From contig JAAZLU010000052.1 in NCBI GenBank assembly GCA_012799165.1, positions 1 to 5,712 on the forward strand: a stretch of DNA of 5,712 nt, in the 5' to 3' direction. Of the stretch, positions 1-5,712 are shown one piece after another (position 1 is the stretch's first letter; each line of letters starts with the position of its first letter). The translations under genes and the position numbers were made by a program. The notes below the pieces were generated by a model. That model ran no database searches and was not told where the DNA came from. It was given only the letters and a program-made list of their open reading frames with translations. Source of the stretch: Clostridiales bacterium (GTDB lineage: Bacteria; Bacillota; Clostridia; Peptostreptococcales; Anaerovoracaceae).

Positions 1-1
1 C

Positions 2-2137
2 GGAGAAAACGGAAAGGCTAAGAATATAACTATAAGCGGTGGAACAGTGATAGTAAATGATTATATATATGCCAGAATGGCCTTTTCACACATAAAGATA
101 ACCGGCGGTTCCATACTTACTCAGGGCATTCAGGTACGACCATTCAATAATGCACAGAATCCGGTTTATCGGACCACCATTACTCTGGAAGGGGTTTCGA
201 AGGTAACTCATGTTACCGGTATTTCGATTAGCAATGGTGGTGGTTATAACAAAGATAACATTTTTACAGATGCCAATGGGAAAATATATCTCTATCTTCC
301 GAAGAATGCCACAGTTACGCAGGTTAAGACGGCAGACAATACTTATACCGGGTACGTTGTAACCACTGCCGACGATCAGGCAAGTGCTGTCTTTAAGGGA
401 CCTGCGATCTTAACTGCCGGAGCAGTGGAAAGAACCGGCGAAACCGAGGCGACTGTAAAATTCACATCAAATAAAGCCGGCAGGTACTATTATACGGTAG
501 ATGATTACAACTATTCAGATCTTCGTTTCGTTTTATCCGAAAGTGATATAGGAATAGCCTGCGATACAAATGAGCAGACCGTTTATATAGATTCCACTAA
601 ACTCAGATCCGGGGTTGGATATTTCTATGTTGTAGTAGAAGATAACGATCGTTATTTAAGTGATACACTGAAGATTGAAATCCCGGCCTATGTGCCGCCG
701 CAGCCCGGTACCATAAGCTTTGATGTCGATATTTATCAACCTGACGAAGGATTTGACGGTCGGATGATTCGCGTAAGTCGTACCGGAGGCTCGGACGGAG
801 TGGTTTCAGTCGATTATCATATGGAAGACGGAACGGCCAAAGAAGGGACACATTACACGGCTTGTACCGGAACGCTTGAATGGCCAGATGGTGATTCAAA
901 TGATAGGAAAATCTGGTTTATTGCTATTGATGACAATGTTTATAGCGGTTTTAGGGATCTTGTATGTGTTCTGTCCAATCCTGGCGGCGGAGCGGAGTTG
1001 GGTGAACGAAGCCGCGTACTTATTCAAATTAGAGATAATGATAATCCGCCGGTTCCGACGGGACTTCGAGCCGTGGCCGGCAACGGGCAGGTGACGCTAA
1101 GCTGGGATCCGGTAAATGATGCTAATTATAGATTGTATTATTCGACCGAAGCCGGTAACTTTACAGACTTTAAGTGGATTGAGAGCGGTACCGTAAACCA
1201 TACATTTACCGGCCTTACAAACGGTACAACCTATTACTACTCGATCGAGGCGATTCACGGGCAGCATTTCAGTGAGCGTTCGGACAGCGTAAGCGCGACT
1301 CCTAAAGCCCCGGCTCCTCCTGTCGTATATGAGCCCCCTAAATACAATGTAAGAGAGGCGGAACAGGACGAGCAGAGCGGCGGTCAGGCGGAGTTCAGCA
1401 AAAAGCGAGCGGAAGCGGGCGAAACCGTTACCTTTACTTCCAATCCCGACATAGGCTATGAAAGCGGCATGCCCGCCGTCTACGACAGGAACGGAAATCC
1501 CGTGCCCGTTACGGATAACGGAGACGGAAGCTTCAGCTTTAAGATGCCCGCCGGCGGGGCCGATGTCGAAACGACATACAACAGAATCGATTACTTCGAC
1601 GATGTAAGCGAGGAAGATTGGTTCGACGAAGCGAGCTGGTACTGCGCGGCTCACGGCCTTATGAAGGGCACGGGAGAACGGCAATTTGATGCAGACCGAG
1701 GAACCACCAGAGCGATGCTCGTTACCGTTCTGTACAACCTTACGAACAATCCGGACGATTTCGAAAGCATCTTCGACGATGTGGAGATGGGCAAATGGTA
1801 CTCAAATCCCATAGCCTGGGCTGCGCAAAATAAGATTGTGGAAGGTTACGGCGATGGGAAATTCGGCCCCGATGACTATTTGACCCGCGAGCAGATAGCG
1901 TCGATTCTGTATAGCTATACCCTGTTTATGGAATACGACTTAGGCGATTCGGATAGCCTGGACGCGTTCTCCGATAAGGAATCCGTTTCGGGCTGGGCGC
2001 TGGAGGCCATGAAGTGGGCCGTCGGAAACGGCATCCTCGAAGCGGTCGAAAATGACCTGATCGCTCCTAAAGCGGGAGCGACCAGAGCAGAGCTTGCAGA
2101 GATGATGCAGCGATATGTAACAAGGTTTGTAAAATAG
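2..2137 (+). CDS. Multidomain SLH-anchored surface protein (5' partial)
   Basis: This is the C-terminal 711 residues of a large secreted protein. The frame is open to the window edge, so the GTG at 47 is not a real start. Counting from base 2: residues 1-70 hold beta-helix-like rungs (ITISGGTV, IKITGGSI, ITLEGV); 75-130 include a YLYLP-containing segment common in clostridial surface proteins; 134-230 look Ig-like; 236-348 are a Calx-beta domain (DGTAKEGTHY, LSNPGGGAELG, terminal DND), a family that can bind calcium; 350-434 are a fibronectin III domain; 435-447 are a proline-rich linker; 448-529 resemble a divergent InlB B-repeat (AEAGETVTFTS, DGSFSFKMP). Three SLH repeats follow (about 531-579, 591-641, 656-709) with motifs TRAM (569-572), TREQ (628-631) and TRAE (694-697). 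SLH domains bind secondary cell-wall polysaccharide, so the protein should sit on the wall with its modules exposed. An adhesin or S-layer-associated role is inferred; no catalytic motif is visible. GC content rises from about 40% at the 5' end to about 57% near 1441-1680. Confidence 0.93.
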   Translation, partial: GENGKAKNITISGGTVIVNDYIYARMAFSHIKITGGSILTQGIQVRPFNNAQNPVYRTTITLEGVSKVTHVTGISISNGGGYNKDNIFTDANGKIYLYLPKNATVTQVKTADNTYTGYVVTTADDQASAVFKGPAILTAGAVERTGETEATVKFTSNKAGRYYYTVDDYNYSDLRFVLSESDIGIACDTNEQTVYIDSTKLRSGVGYFYVVVEDNDRYLSDTLKIEIPAYVPPQPGTISFDVDIYQPDEGFDGRMIRVSRTGGSDGVVSVDYHMEDGTAKEGTHYTACTGTLEWPDGDSNDRKIWFIAIDDNVYSGFRDLVCVLSNPGGGAELGERSRVLIQIRDNDNPPVPTGLRAVAGNGQVTLSWDPVNDANYRLYYSTEAGNFTDFKWIESGTVNHTFTGLTNGTTYYYSIEAIHGQHFSERSDSVSATPKAPAPPVVYEPPKYNVREAEQDEQSGGQAEFSKKRAEAGETVTFTSNPDIGYESGMPAVYDRNGNPVPVTDNGDGSFSFKMPAGGADVETTYNRIDYFDDVSEEDWFDEASWYCAAHGLMKGTGERQFDADRGTTRAMLVTVLYNLTNNPDDFESIFDDVEMGKWYSNPIAWAAQNKIVEGYGDGKFGPDDYLTREQIASILYSYTLFMEYDLGDSDSLDAFSDKESVSGWALEAMKWAVGNGILEAVENDLIAPKAGATRAELAEMMQRYVTRFVK

Positions 2138-2158
2138 GAAGCGTTAGCAGGGGGAAGC

Positions 2159-2206
2159 ATCGGAAAGGATATTCCTCCTGTGGTTTAGCAATTTCGTTCC
2201 GATTTT
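2159..2206 (+). terminator. Candidate weak intrinsic terminator after the large SLH gene
   Basis: A perfect 7-bp inverted repeat (ATCGGAA at 2159-2165, TTCCGAT at 2197-2203) starts 22 nt after the stop codon and runs into TTTT. The 31-nt loop contains a small AGGA-TAT-TCCT hairpin (2166-2176). The position is right for a terminator, but the long loop, AT-rich stem and short T run make it weak. The hairpin at 2291-2311 is a competing candidate. Confidence 0.3.
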
Positions 2207-2255
2207 AAAATTTATGTGAAAATGAATTTATCTAACAACAAATAGCTTAAAATTG

Positions 2256-2286
2256 TTGCTGCATAAGGGAAAATATGTGATATAAT
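2256..2286 (+). promoter_or_regulatory. Predicted sigma-A promoter of the second SLH gene
   Basis: A consensus TATAAT lies at 2281-2286, preceded by TGA (2278-2280), which makes an extended -10 element. The best -35 candidates are TTGCTG (2256-2261, 19-bp spacer) and TTGTTG (2253-2258, 22-bp spacer). Both are imperfect and widely spaced, but an extended -10 tolerates this. Transcription would start near 2293, giving a leader of about 54 nt before the ATG at 2347. CAACAA (2236-2241) and TTGTTG (2253-2258) also form a 6-bp inverted repeat over the -35 region, a possible but unproven operator. Confidence 0.6.
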
Positions 2287-2290
2287 GTGA

Positions 2291-2311
2291 GCCGCGGAGC
2301 TCTTCCGCGGC
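2291..2311 (+). terminator. GC-rich hairpin: terminator or 5'-UTR stem-loop
   Basis: GCCGCGGA (2291-2298) pairs perfectly with TCCGCGGC (2304-2311) around a GCTCT loop, followed by TTTCCATTT. The 8-bp GC-rich stem is terminator-like but the T tract is interrupted. Because it begins about 5 nt after the -10 hexamer, it would lie at the extreme 5' end of the downstream mRNA, where such hairpins can protect against decay. It could serve as terminator for the upstream gene, as a 5' stabiliser for the downstream one, or both. Confidence 0.45.
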
Positions 2312-2346
2312 TTTCCATTTGAAATTTACCGGAGCATTAAAGCATC

Positions 2347-3462
2347 ATGAGAAAAATTTTAAGCATTGCGCTTTGCATATGCATCTGTGCTTTGTCCCTG
2401 CCTTATATATCTTTGGCTGCGGGAATCTTTTCGGATGTTCCCGAAAGTTACTGGGGTCTTGCAGGAATAGAATCCGCGGCGTCTTCGGGGCTTATAGCGG
2501 GTTACGAACTTGCGGACGGAAGATTCGAGTTTCGCCCTGAAAGAGCTGTGAGCATACAGGAGAGCCTCACGATGCTGTGGAATACGCAGAAAGCGGCGGG
2601 CCTGCCTGCGGCCACTGAGGATTTTTCTGAAGCTCATGCTGCGGCCCTCGATGCGGCGCAGGTTGCCTCCTGGGCGAGAAAGTTCGTGGCCTGCGGACTC
2701 GAAGCCGGCTACGCGAGCGTAGAAAGTCTCGGCGGAGCTTCAACAAAGGGTGCCGCATCCGACGCGAGCAGAGCGAAGATTGCCGGGTGGGCTTCAGCAC
2801 TCATGGACTGCAGACCTTCTCCGCTCGCCGTCCTCCGCTATGCGGACAGCGCGAAGATTGCGACGAGGGACGCATTTGCCGTTGATGCTTTGTATAGATA
2901 CAACATAATGCGCGGAGACGGCAACAGGCGCTTCAACGCCGCTGATGCGGTGCGCAGGGTCGAGATGGCGGTGGTCTGTACGAAGATATTAATTTTCTTC
3001 CAATCCAAGGTGCAGTTCGGCGAGTCTATAACTAAAGAAAATTCGGTGGTGAGTATTAGCGGGACACTTAATTTGGTGGATGCGAAGAATCATCGCATGG
3101 CTTTGAGCTTATCGGAGTCTGAAAGCTTGGAGCTCGTTATTTCGCCGGATGCCCGAATATTCCTCGAAGGAGTTGAGGCGGATGTCTCTGAACTTGCTAA
3201 AATCAAGGGGAAGTTCTGTAACTTTGCGGCTATCGCCGGAGATAATAAAGTCCTAATAGAAAGTGTCGTAAGAATTCGCAGCGGTAGGCTCGTGGACATT
3301 TTTCAGATGGAAGATTTTGAGCTGGTCGAGATAGATAAAGAAGGAGAGAGTTTCTTTTTCTGCATCGACGATGCGAGCAGGGTCGAAGGAGTGCTCAGCG
3401 CGGGGATGGACGTAAAATTCATCGCGGACGGGGCACATATTCTGGAGATTAAGGTGTTTTAA
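2347..3462 (+). CDS. Exported protein with degenerate N-terminal SLH repeats and two C-terminal beta-rich repeats
   Basis: This is a complete 371-residue protein. The ATG at 2347 is the first in-frame start after a TAA at 2338; GGAG (2331-2334) is a possible ribosome site but lies 12 nt away, longer than usual. Residues 1-25 form a signal peptide: RK, then a hydrophobic core with C10, C12 and C14, and a likely cut around A24/A25. There is no lipobox. Three SLH-like repeats follow (about 27-77, 107-152, 165-218); FSDVPESYWG and GDGNRRFN are typical SLH signatures. The TRAE-type anchoring motifs are altered: SIQE (69-72), SRAK (141-144), RRVE (203-206). Residues 239-307 and 313-371 look like two copies of a small beta-rich unit (GTLNLVDA and GRLVDIFQ starts, DAR/DAS in the middle, a final V-x-x-I stretch), a type seen beside SLH domains in clostridial proteins. 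No enzyme motif is visible. An envelope structural or accessory role is inferred. It is flanked by its own promoter and a 163-bp gap, so it is probably monocistronic. Confidence 0.9.
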   Translation: MRKILSIALCICICALSLPYISLAAGIFSDVPESYWGLAGIESAASSGLIAGYELADGRFEFRPERAVSIQESLTMLWNTQKAAGLPAATEDFSEAHAAALDAAQVASWARKFVACGLEAGYASVESLGGASTKGAASDASRAKIAGWASALMDCRPSPLAVLRYADSAKIATRDAFAVDALYRYNIMRGDGNRRFNAADAVRRVEMAVVCTKILIFFQSKVQFGESITKENSVVSISGTLNLVDAKNHRMALSLSESESLELVISPDARIFLEGVEADVSELAKIKGKFCNFAAIAGDNKVLIESVVRIRSGRLVDIFQMEDFELVEIDKEGESFFFCIDDASRVEGVLSAGMDVKFIADGAHILEIKVF

Positions 3463-3540
3463 ACGGGCGGTAAATCTGCTTGATCAGATATAGAGTTTTA
3501 GGCGGGGTTTGTAAAGATACTCTGCTAAAAAGGATTTTAA

Positions 3541-3605
3541 GCGGGAACGAAGAGATTGCCCGTTGCAAGGTATTATTTTGCGGGATTGAAAGGATTACCC
3601 GCTGC
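3541..3605 (+). repeat. Imperfect tandem direct repeat in the rho leader
   Basis: Two 26-bp copies (3541-3566 and 3580-3605) match at 20 of 26 positions by hand, with starts 39 bp apart. Each begins GCGGG and ends CCCGYTGC, so each can form a 5-bp hairpin (the first with one G-U pair) around a 13-nt purine-rich loop. GAAAGGATT from the second copy (3588-3596) recurs exactly at 3613-3621, where it supplies the rho ribosome-binding site. Function is unknown: it could be a decayed duplication or a regulatory RNA element. No strong promoter was seen for rho; TATTAT at 3571-3576 lacks a -35 partner. Confidence 0.55.
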
Positions 3606-3625
3606 GATAAGCGAAAGGATTTATT

Positions 3626-5056
3626 ATGAATGAGATGGAAATCTTTAAACAGAAAAAAGTCGGTGAACTCAGAGAGATACTCAAGGCGCTCGGGGTAAAG
3701 GGAATTTCCGGCATGAAGAAGCAGGATATGCTAGATGTCCTGCAGGGTATGCACGATGAGGCCGAGAGGCAAAGAGCTGCAGGGGCCGATGAGCTCGACG
3801 AGGAGCCGAAGAAGGATGTCGAGGCACTTGAGGATGATATTTCGGAGCAGGATTCGGATGAAGCTGCGGAGGAAGATTCAGACGAGGAGAATGGCCGGGA
3901 GGACAGCGAAGCCAACGGCAAGAAGGTAAAGGTCCACAAGGACGGACGCGAGGAAAAGACCGGCATTCTGGAAATCGCGGAAGGCGGCTTCGGCTTTCTG
4001 CGTTTCGATAACTTTCTTACTTCGGACGAGGATATATATGTTTCCCCGACTCAGATTCGCCGCTTCAATCTCAAGACCGGCGACAAAATTTGCGGCATAG
4101 CAAGAAAGCCCGGCGACGGCGAACGCTTCGGAGCGTTGCTCTATGTAAAGACGGTTAACGATGATGAGCCGGGAGTTTCCATACACCGCAAAGATTTTTC
4201 GGAACTCACGCCCATCTATCCGGACAAGAGAATCTGGCTGGATAGGGGAAGCAATGCGTTGTCCATGAGGCTCACGGATCTGGTTGCGCCCATAGGATTG
4301 GGTCAGAGGGGGCTCATAGTTGCGCCGCCTAAGGCCGGCAAGACTACGCTGCTCAAGCAAATTGCAAAAGCCATAGAGAATCAGGACCTGGATGTGGAAC
4401 TGATGGTGTTGTTGATAGACGAACGCCCGGAGGAGGTCACGGACATGCAGCGGTCCATAAGGGGCCAGGTGATTTACTCTACTTTCGACGAGCAGCCGCA
4501 GAACCATGTAAAGGTCGCGGAGATGGTGCTCGCACGCGCGCAGCGATTCGCTGAGCACCACAAGAATGTTATAATACTTCTGGATTCCATTACGCGTCTT
4601 GCTCGAGCTTACAACCTCGTTGAACCCCCCAGCGGCAGGACTCTCTCCGGAGGTCTCGATCCCTCGGCTCTCTACAAGCCCAAGAAGTTCTTCGGAGCGG
4701 CGAGAAACCTGGAAGAGGGCGGTTCGATAACGATACTTTCGACAGCTCTTATAGAGACCGGCAGCCGCATGGACGACATGATATTTGAGGAATTTAAAGG
4801 TACGGGCAACATGGAGCTTCACCTCGACCGCAATCTCTCCGAAAAGCGCATATTCCCCGCGATTAATATCAATAAGAGCGGAACGCGCCGCGAGGATATG
4901 CTTATGGTACAGGAAGAGCTGGAGGCGGTATGGATGATGCGCCGCGCGGTTGCAAATTGGGGTATCGAGGATGCGACGGAGCGGGTTATGATGGAGCTCG
5001 CGCACACTAAGACGAACGATGAGTTTATCCGCCGTTTCAGGAGGATAAGGCTCTAG
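3626..5056 (+). CDS. rho: Transcription termination factor Rho
   Basis: Rho is a hexameric RNA-dependent ATPase/translocase that ends transcription of untranslated RNA. The ATG at 3626 is preceded by AAAGGA (3614-3619) at 6-nt spacing. Residues 1-48 are the helical N-terminal domain. Residues 113-175 are the cold-shock RNA-binding domain ([20 protein letters not shown]). The rest is the RecA-like motor: Walker A APPKAGKT (233-240), catalytic IDERPEE with E266, Walker B VIILLD (315-320), Q-loop region near [12 protein letters not shown]-loop TGSRMDD, and conserved arginines R408 and R421, matching E. coli R353 and the R366 arginine finger at a constant offset of 55. All key residues are present, so it should be active. 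At 476 residues it is 57 longer than E. coli Rho (419); the excess lies in a linker at 50-112. Residues 55-95 have 23 acidic and 3 basic residues, followed by a lysine-rich patch (99-111). The insert is probably disordered. Confidence 0.99.
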   Translation: MNEMEIFKQKKVGELREILKALGVKGISGMKKQDMLDVLQGMHDEAERQRAAGADELDEEPKKDVEALEDDISEQDSDEAAEEDSDEENGREDSEANGKKVKVHKDGREEKTGILEIAEGGFGFLRFDNFLTSDEDIYVSPTQIRRFNLKTGDKICGIARKPGDGERFGALLYVKTVNDDEPGVSIHRKDFSELTPIYPDKRIWLDRGSNALSMRLTDLVAPIGLGQRGLIVAPPKAGKTTLLKQIAKAIENQDLDVELMVLLIDERPEEVTDMQRSIRGQVIYSTFDEQPQNHVKVAEMVLARAQRFAEHHKNVIILLDSITRLARAYNLVEPPSGRTLSGGLDPSALYKPKKFFGAARNLEEGGSITILSTALIETGSRMDDMIFEEFKGTGNMELHLDRNLSEKRIFPAININKSGTRREDMLMVQEELEAVWMMRRAVANWGIEDATERVMMELAHTKTNDEFIRRFRRIRL

Positions 5057-5064
5057 GTTATAAT
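5036..5064 (+). promoter_or_regulatory. Candidate promoter at the 3' end of rho
   Basis: A perfect TATAAT (5059-5064) begins 3 nt after the rho stop codon. The 17-bp-spaced -35 position reads TTCAGG (5036-5041), a weak 3/6 match inside the rho coding sequence. If used, it would start near 5071 and give the DUF1385 gene a leader of about 174 nt containing the nested inverted repeats. A TATAAT alone in AT-rich DNA is weak evidence. Confidence 0.3.
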
Positions 5065-5105
5065 AAAAAAGTTCAGATGCCATAGCAGAAAGATATGTTT
5101 TTGGG

Positions 5106-5202
5106 CGGGCGAAGGATTTAGATTAGGATGGATTTTAAAGATATAAGTCTGCATGGTGAGCGAGGATAAATTTTCGCTAAGATAAAGTTAAATGCAAGCC
5201 CG
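5106..5202 (+). other. Nested inverted repeats in the leader of the DUF1385 gene
   Basis: Three short arms pair in nested order: CGGGC (5106-5110) with GCCCG (5198-5202), TGCAT (5150-5154) with ATGCA (5192-5196), and AGCGA (5159-5163) with TCGCT (5174-5178). The two outer right arms are only 1 nt apart, and the outer arm is followed by TTT. An alternative small hairpin, CCGT-TTG-ACGG (5200-5210), would compete with the outer pairing. It matches no riboswitch or leader family I recognise. Each stem is only 5 bp, so chance is a serious alternative. Confidence 0.25.
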
Positions 5203-5203
5203 T

Positions 5204-5231
5204 TTGACGGACGATATATTTCAGTTTAAAT
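5204..5231 (+). promoter_or_regulatory. Candidate promoter immediately upstream of the DUF1385 gene
   Basis: TTGACG (5204-5209) matches the -35 consensus at 5 of 6 positions. TTAAAT (5226-5231), 16 bp on, matches the -10 at 4 of 6. Transcription would start near 5238, only about 7 nt before the ATG at 5245, giving an almost leaderless mRNA. That agrees with the lack of a good Shine-Dalgarno site, but the -10 is weak. Confidence 0.35.
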
Positions 5232-5244
5232 GGATAATGTATAG

Positions 5245-5712
5245 ATGGATTTAAGTAAGATTTTTATTAAAAACGCAAAGCCAACGAAGGTAGGAGGACA
5301 GGCTGTGCTCGAGGGACTGATGATGCGCGGTTCGCGCGCAATTTCTCTTGCCGTGCGCTGTCCAGACGGGAGTATAAGTCTCTCTGTCGAGCCTGTGAAC
5401 CCGCCGGGAAAGCTGCGCAAAGTTCCCGTGCTTCGGGGCATACTCAGCTTTGCGGATTCGATAGCGACCGGCATGAGGATGCTTATGCAGTCGGCGGATA
5501 TGCTGGAAGAAGGTGGCGGCAGCACCGAGGAGCAGGACAAACTTTTTGTATGGTTAGAGAGCAAGTTAGGCAAAGAAAACGCGGAGAAGATAGGGATGTA
5601 TATCTCCGTGCTCATCGCCTTAATTTTTACGATCGGGGTGTTCATAGTGCTCCCGACATTGATTGTGAGCATGCTGAGGAAGACCGGAATCGACAGCGCG
5701 TTGTTGCTGAAC
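5245..5712 (+). CDS. DUF1385 / YqhQ-like membrane protein (3' partial)
   Basis: The first 156 codons are present and the frame is still open at the window end. Residues 17-29 carry the family hallmark GGQAVLEGLMMRG, followed by a typical stretch (ISLAVRCPDGSI, then VPVLRGILSF). Residues 118-144 form a strong hydrophobic segment (start IGMYISVLIALIF), the first clear transmembrane helix. Family members, such as B. subtilis YqhQ, are roughly 300-residue membrane proteins, so about half is visible. Databases often call them predicted metal-dependent enzymes, but no function is established to my knowledge. ATG 5245 is the only sensible start because TAG (5242-5244) directly precedes it. The Shine-Dalgarno signal is poor (GGA at 5232-5234). 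It lies 188 bp after rho on the same strand; in many Clostridia a DUF1385 gene lies near rho, prmC and prfA. Confidence 0.92.
   Translation, partial: MDLSKIFIKNAKPTKVGGQAVLEGLMMRGSRAISLAVRCPDGSISLSVEPVNPPGKLRKVPVLRGILSFADSIATGMRMLMQSADMLEEGGGSTEEQDKLFVWLESKLGKENAEKIGMYISVLIALIFTIGVFIVLPTLIVSMLRKTGIDSALLLN

Noticed and set aside
47..49. GTG as the start of the large surface protein
   Set aside because: The same frame is open upstream to base 2 and encodes a matching beta-helix rung, so the gene is truncated by the window edge.
1097..1684. 195-codon open frame on the minus strand
   Set aside because: It is antisense to the FnIII, InlB-like and first SLH region of a clear coding sequence and has no domain. 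Higher GC there makes antisense frames long by chance.
2370..2390. Cysteines in the signal peptide (C10, C12, C14) as a lipobox
   Set aside because: They lie within the hydrophobic core without the L-[AST]-[GA]-C pattern at the cleavage site. An ordinary signal peptidase site near residues 24-25 fits better.
2319..2540. 73-codon plus-strand frame starting with TTG
   Set aside because: It overlaps the signal peptide and first SLH repeat of the 371-residue protein in another frame. It is cysteine-rich, domain-less and has no ribosome site.
4570..4575. TATAAT inside rho
   Set aside because: It encodes part of the conserved Walker B strand (VIILLD), and no -35 element was identified. Its presence is explained by coding.
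3878..5083. 401-codon open frame on the minus strand
   Set aside because: It lies fully opposite rho, whose frame has every catalytic motif. The minus-strand translation has no recognisable domain, so it is a codon-bias shadow.
5226..5672. 148-codon open frame on the minus strand
   Set aside because: It is antisense to the DUF1385 gene, whose plus-strand frame carries GGQAVLEGLMMRG and a transmembrane helix.

Overview
The window looks like a chromosomal segment of a low-to-medium GC Gram-positive bacterium, most likely an anaerobic member of Clostridia (Firmicutes). This rests on S-layer homology (SLH) cell-surface proteins, a clostridial-type Rho factor with a long acidic insert, and a DUF1385/YqhQ gene just downstream of rho. 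The genus is not resolvable by eye. All four supported genes lie on the + strand. I see no tRNA, rRNA, CRISPR array, insertion sequence, phage gene or origin, and no gene-free stretch exceeds about 210 bp.

Left part (2-2137): the 3' part of a large secreted, wall-anchored protein whose beginning lies outside the window. It has beta-helix-like rungs, Ig-like, Calx-beta and fibronectin III modules, a divergent InlB-type repeat and three C-terminal SLH repeats with canonical anchoring motifs. The exposed modules are AT-richer than the anchor end. The 209-bp gap after it holds a weak terminator candidate, a good extended -10 promoter and a strong hairpin.

Middle (2347-3462): a second, smaller exported SLH protein. 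Its SLH repeats are N-terminal and have degenerate anchoring motifs, and its C-terminus is a pair of small beta-rich repeats. It is separated from rho by a 163-bp G-rich, C-poor region carrying an imperfect tandem direct repeat.

Right part (3626-5712): complete rho (transcription termination factor), a 188-bp spacer with nested inverted repeats and promoter-like elements, and the first half of a DUF1385 (YqhQ-like) membrane protein gene that runs off the window. The rho to DUF1385 order resembles a clostridial housekeeping neighbourhood, but rpmE (ribosomal protein L31), often found between them, does not fit in the gap.

The two surface genes probably act together only as envelope components. 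rho and the DUF1385 gene are housekeeping genes, and no functional link to the SLH genes is visible. I found no convincing new multi-gene system. The points most worth a second look are the charge-segregated insert of Rho, the SLH protein with non-canonical anchoring motifs, the absent rpmE, and the unusual leaders of rho and the DUF1385 gene.
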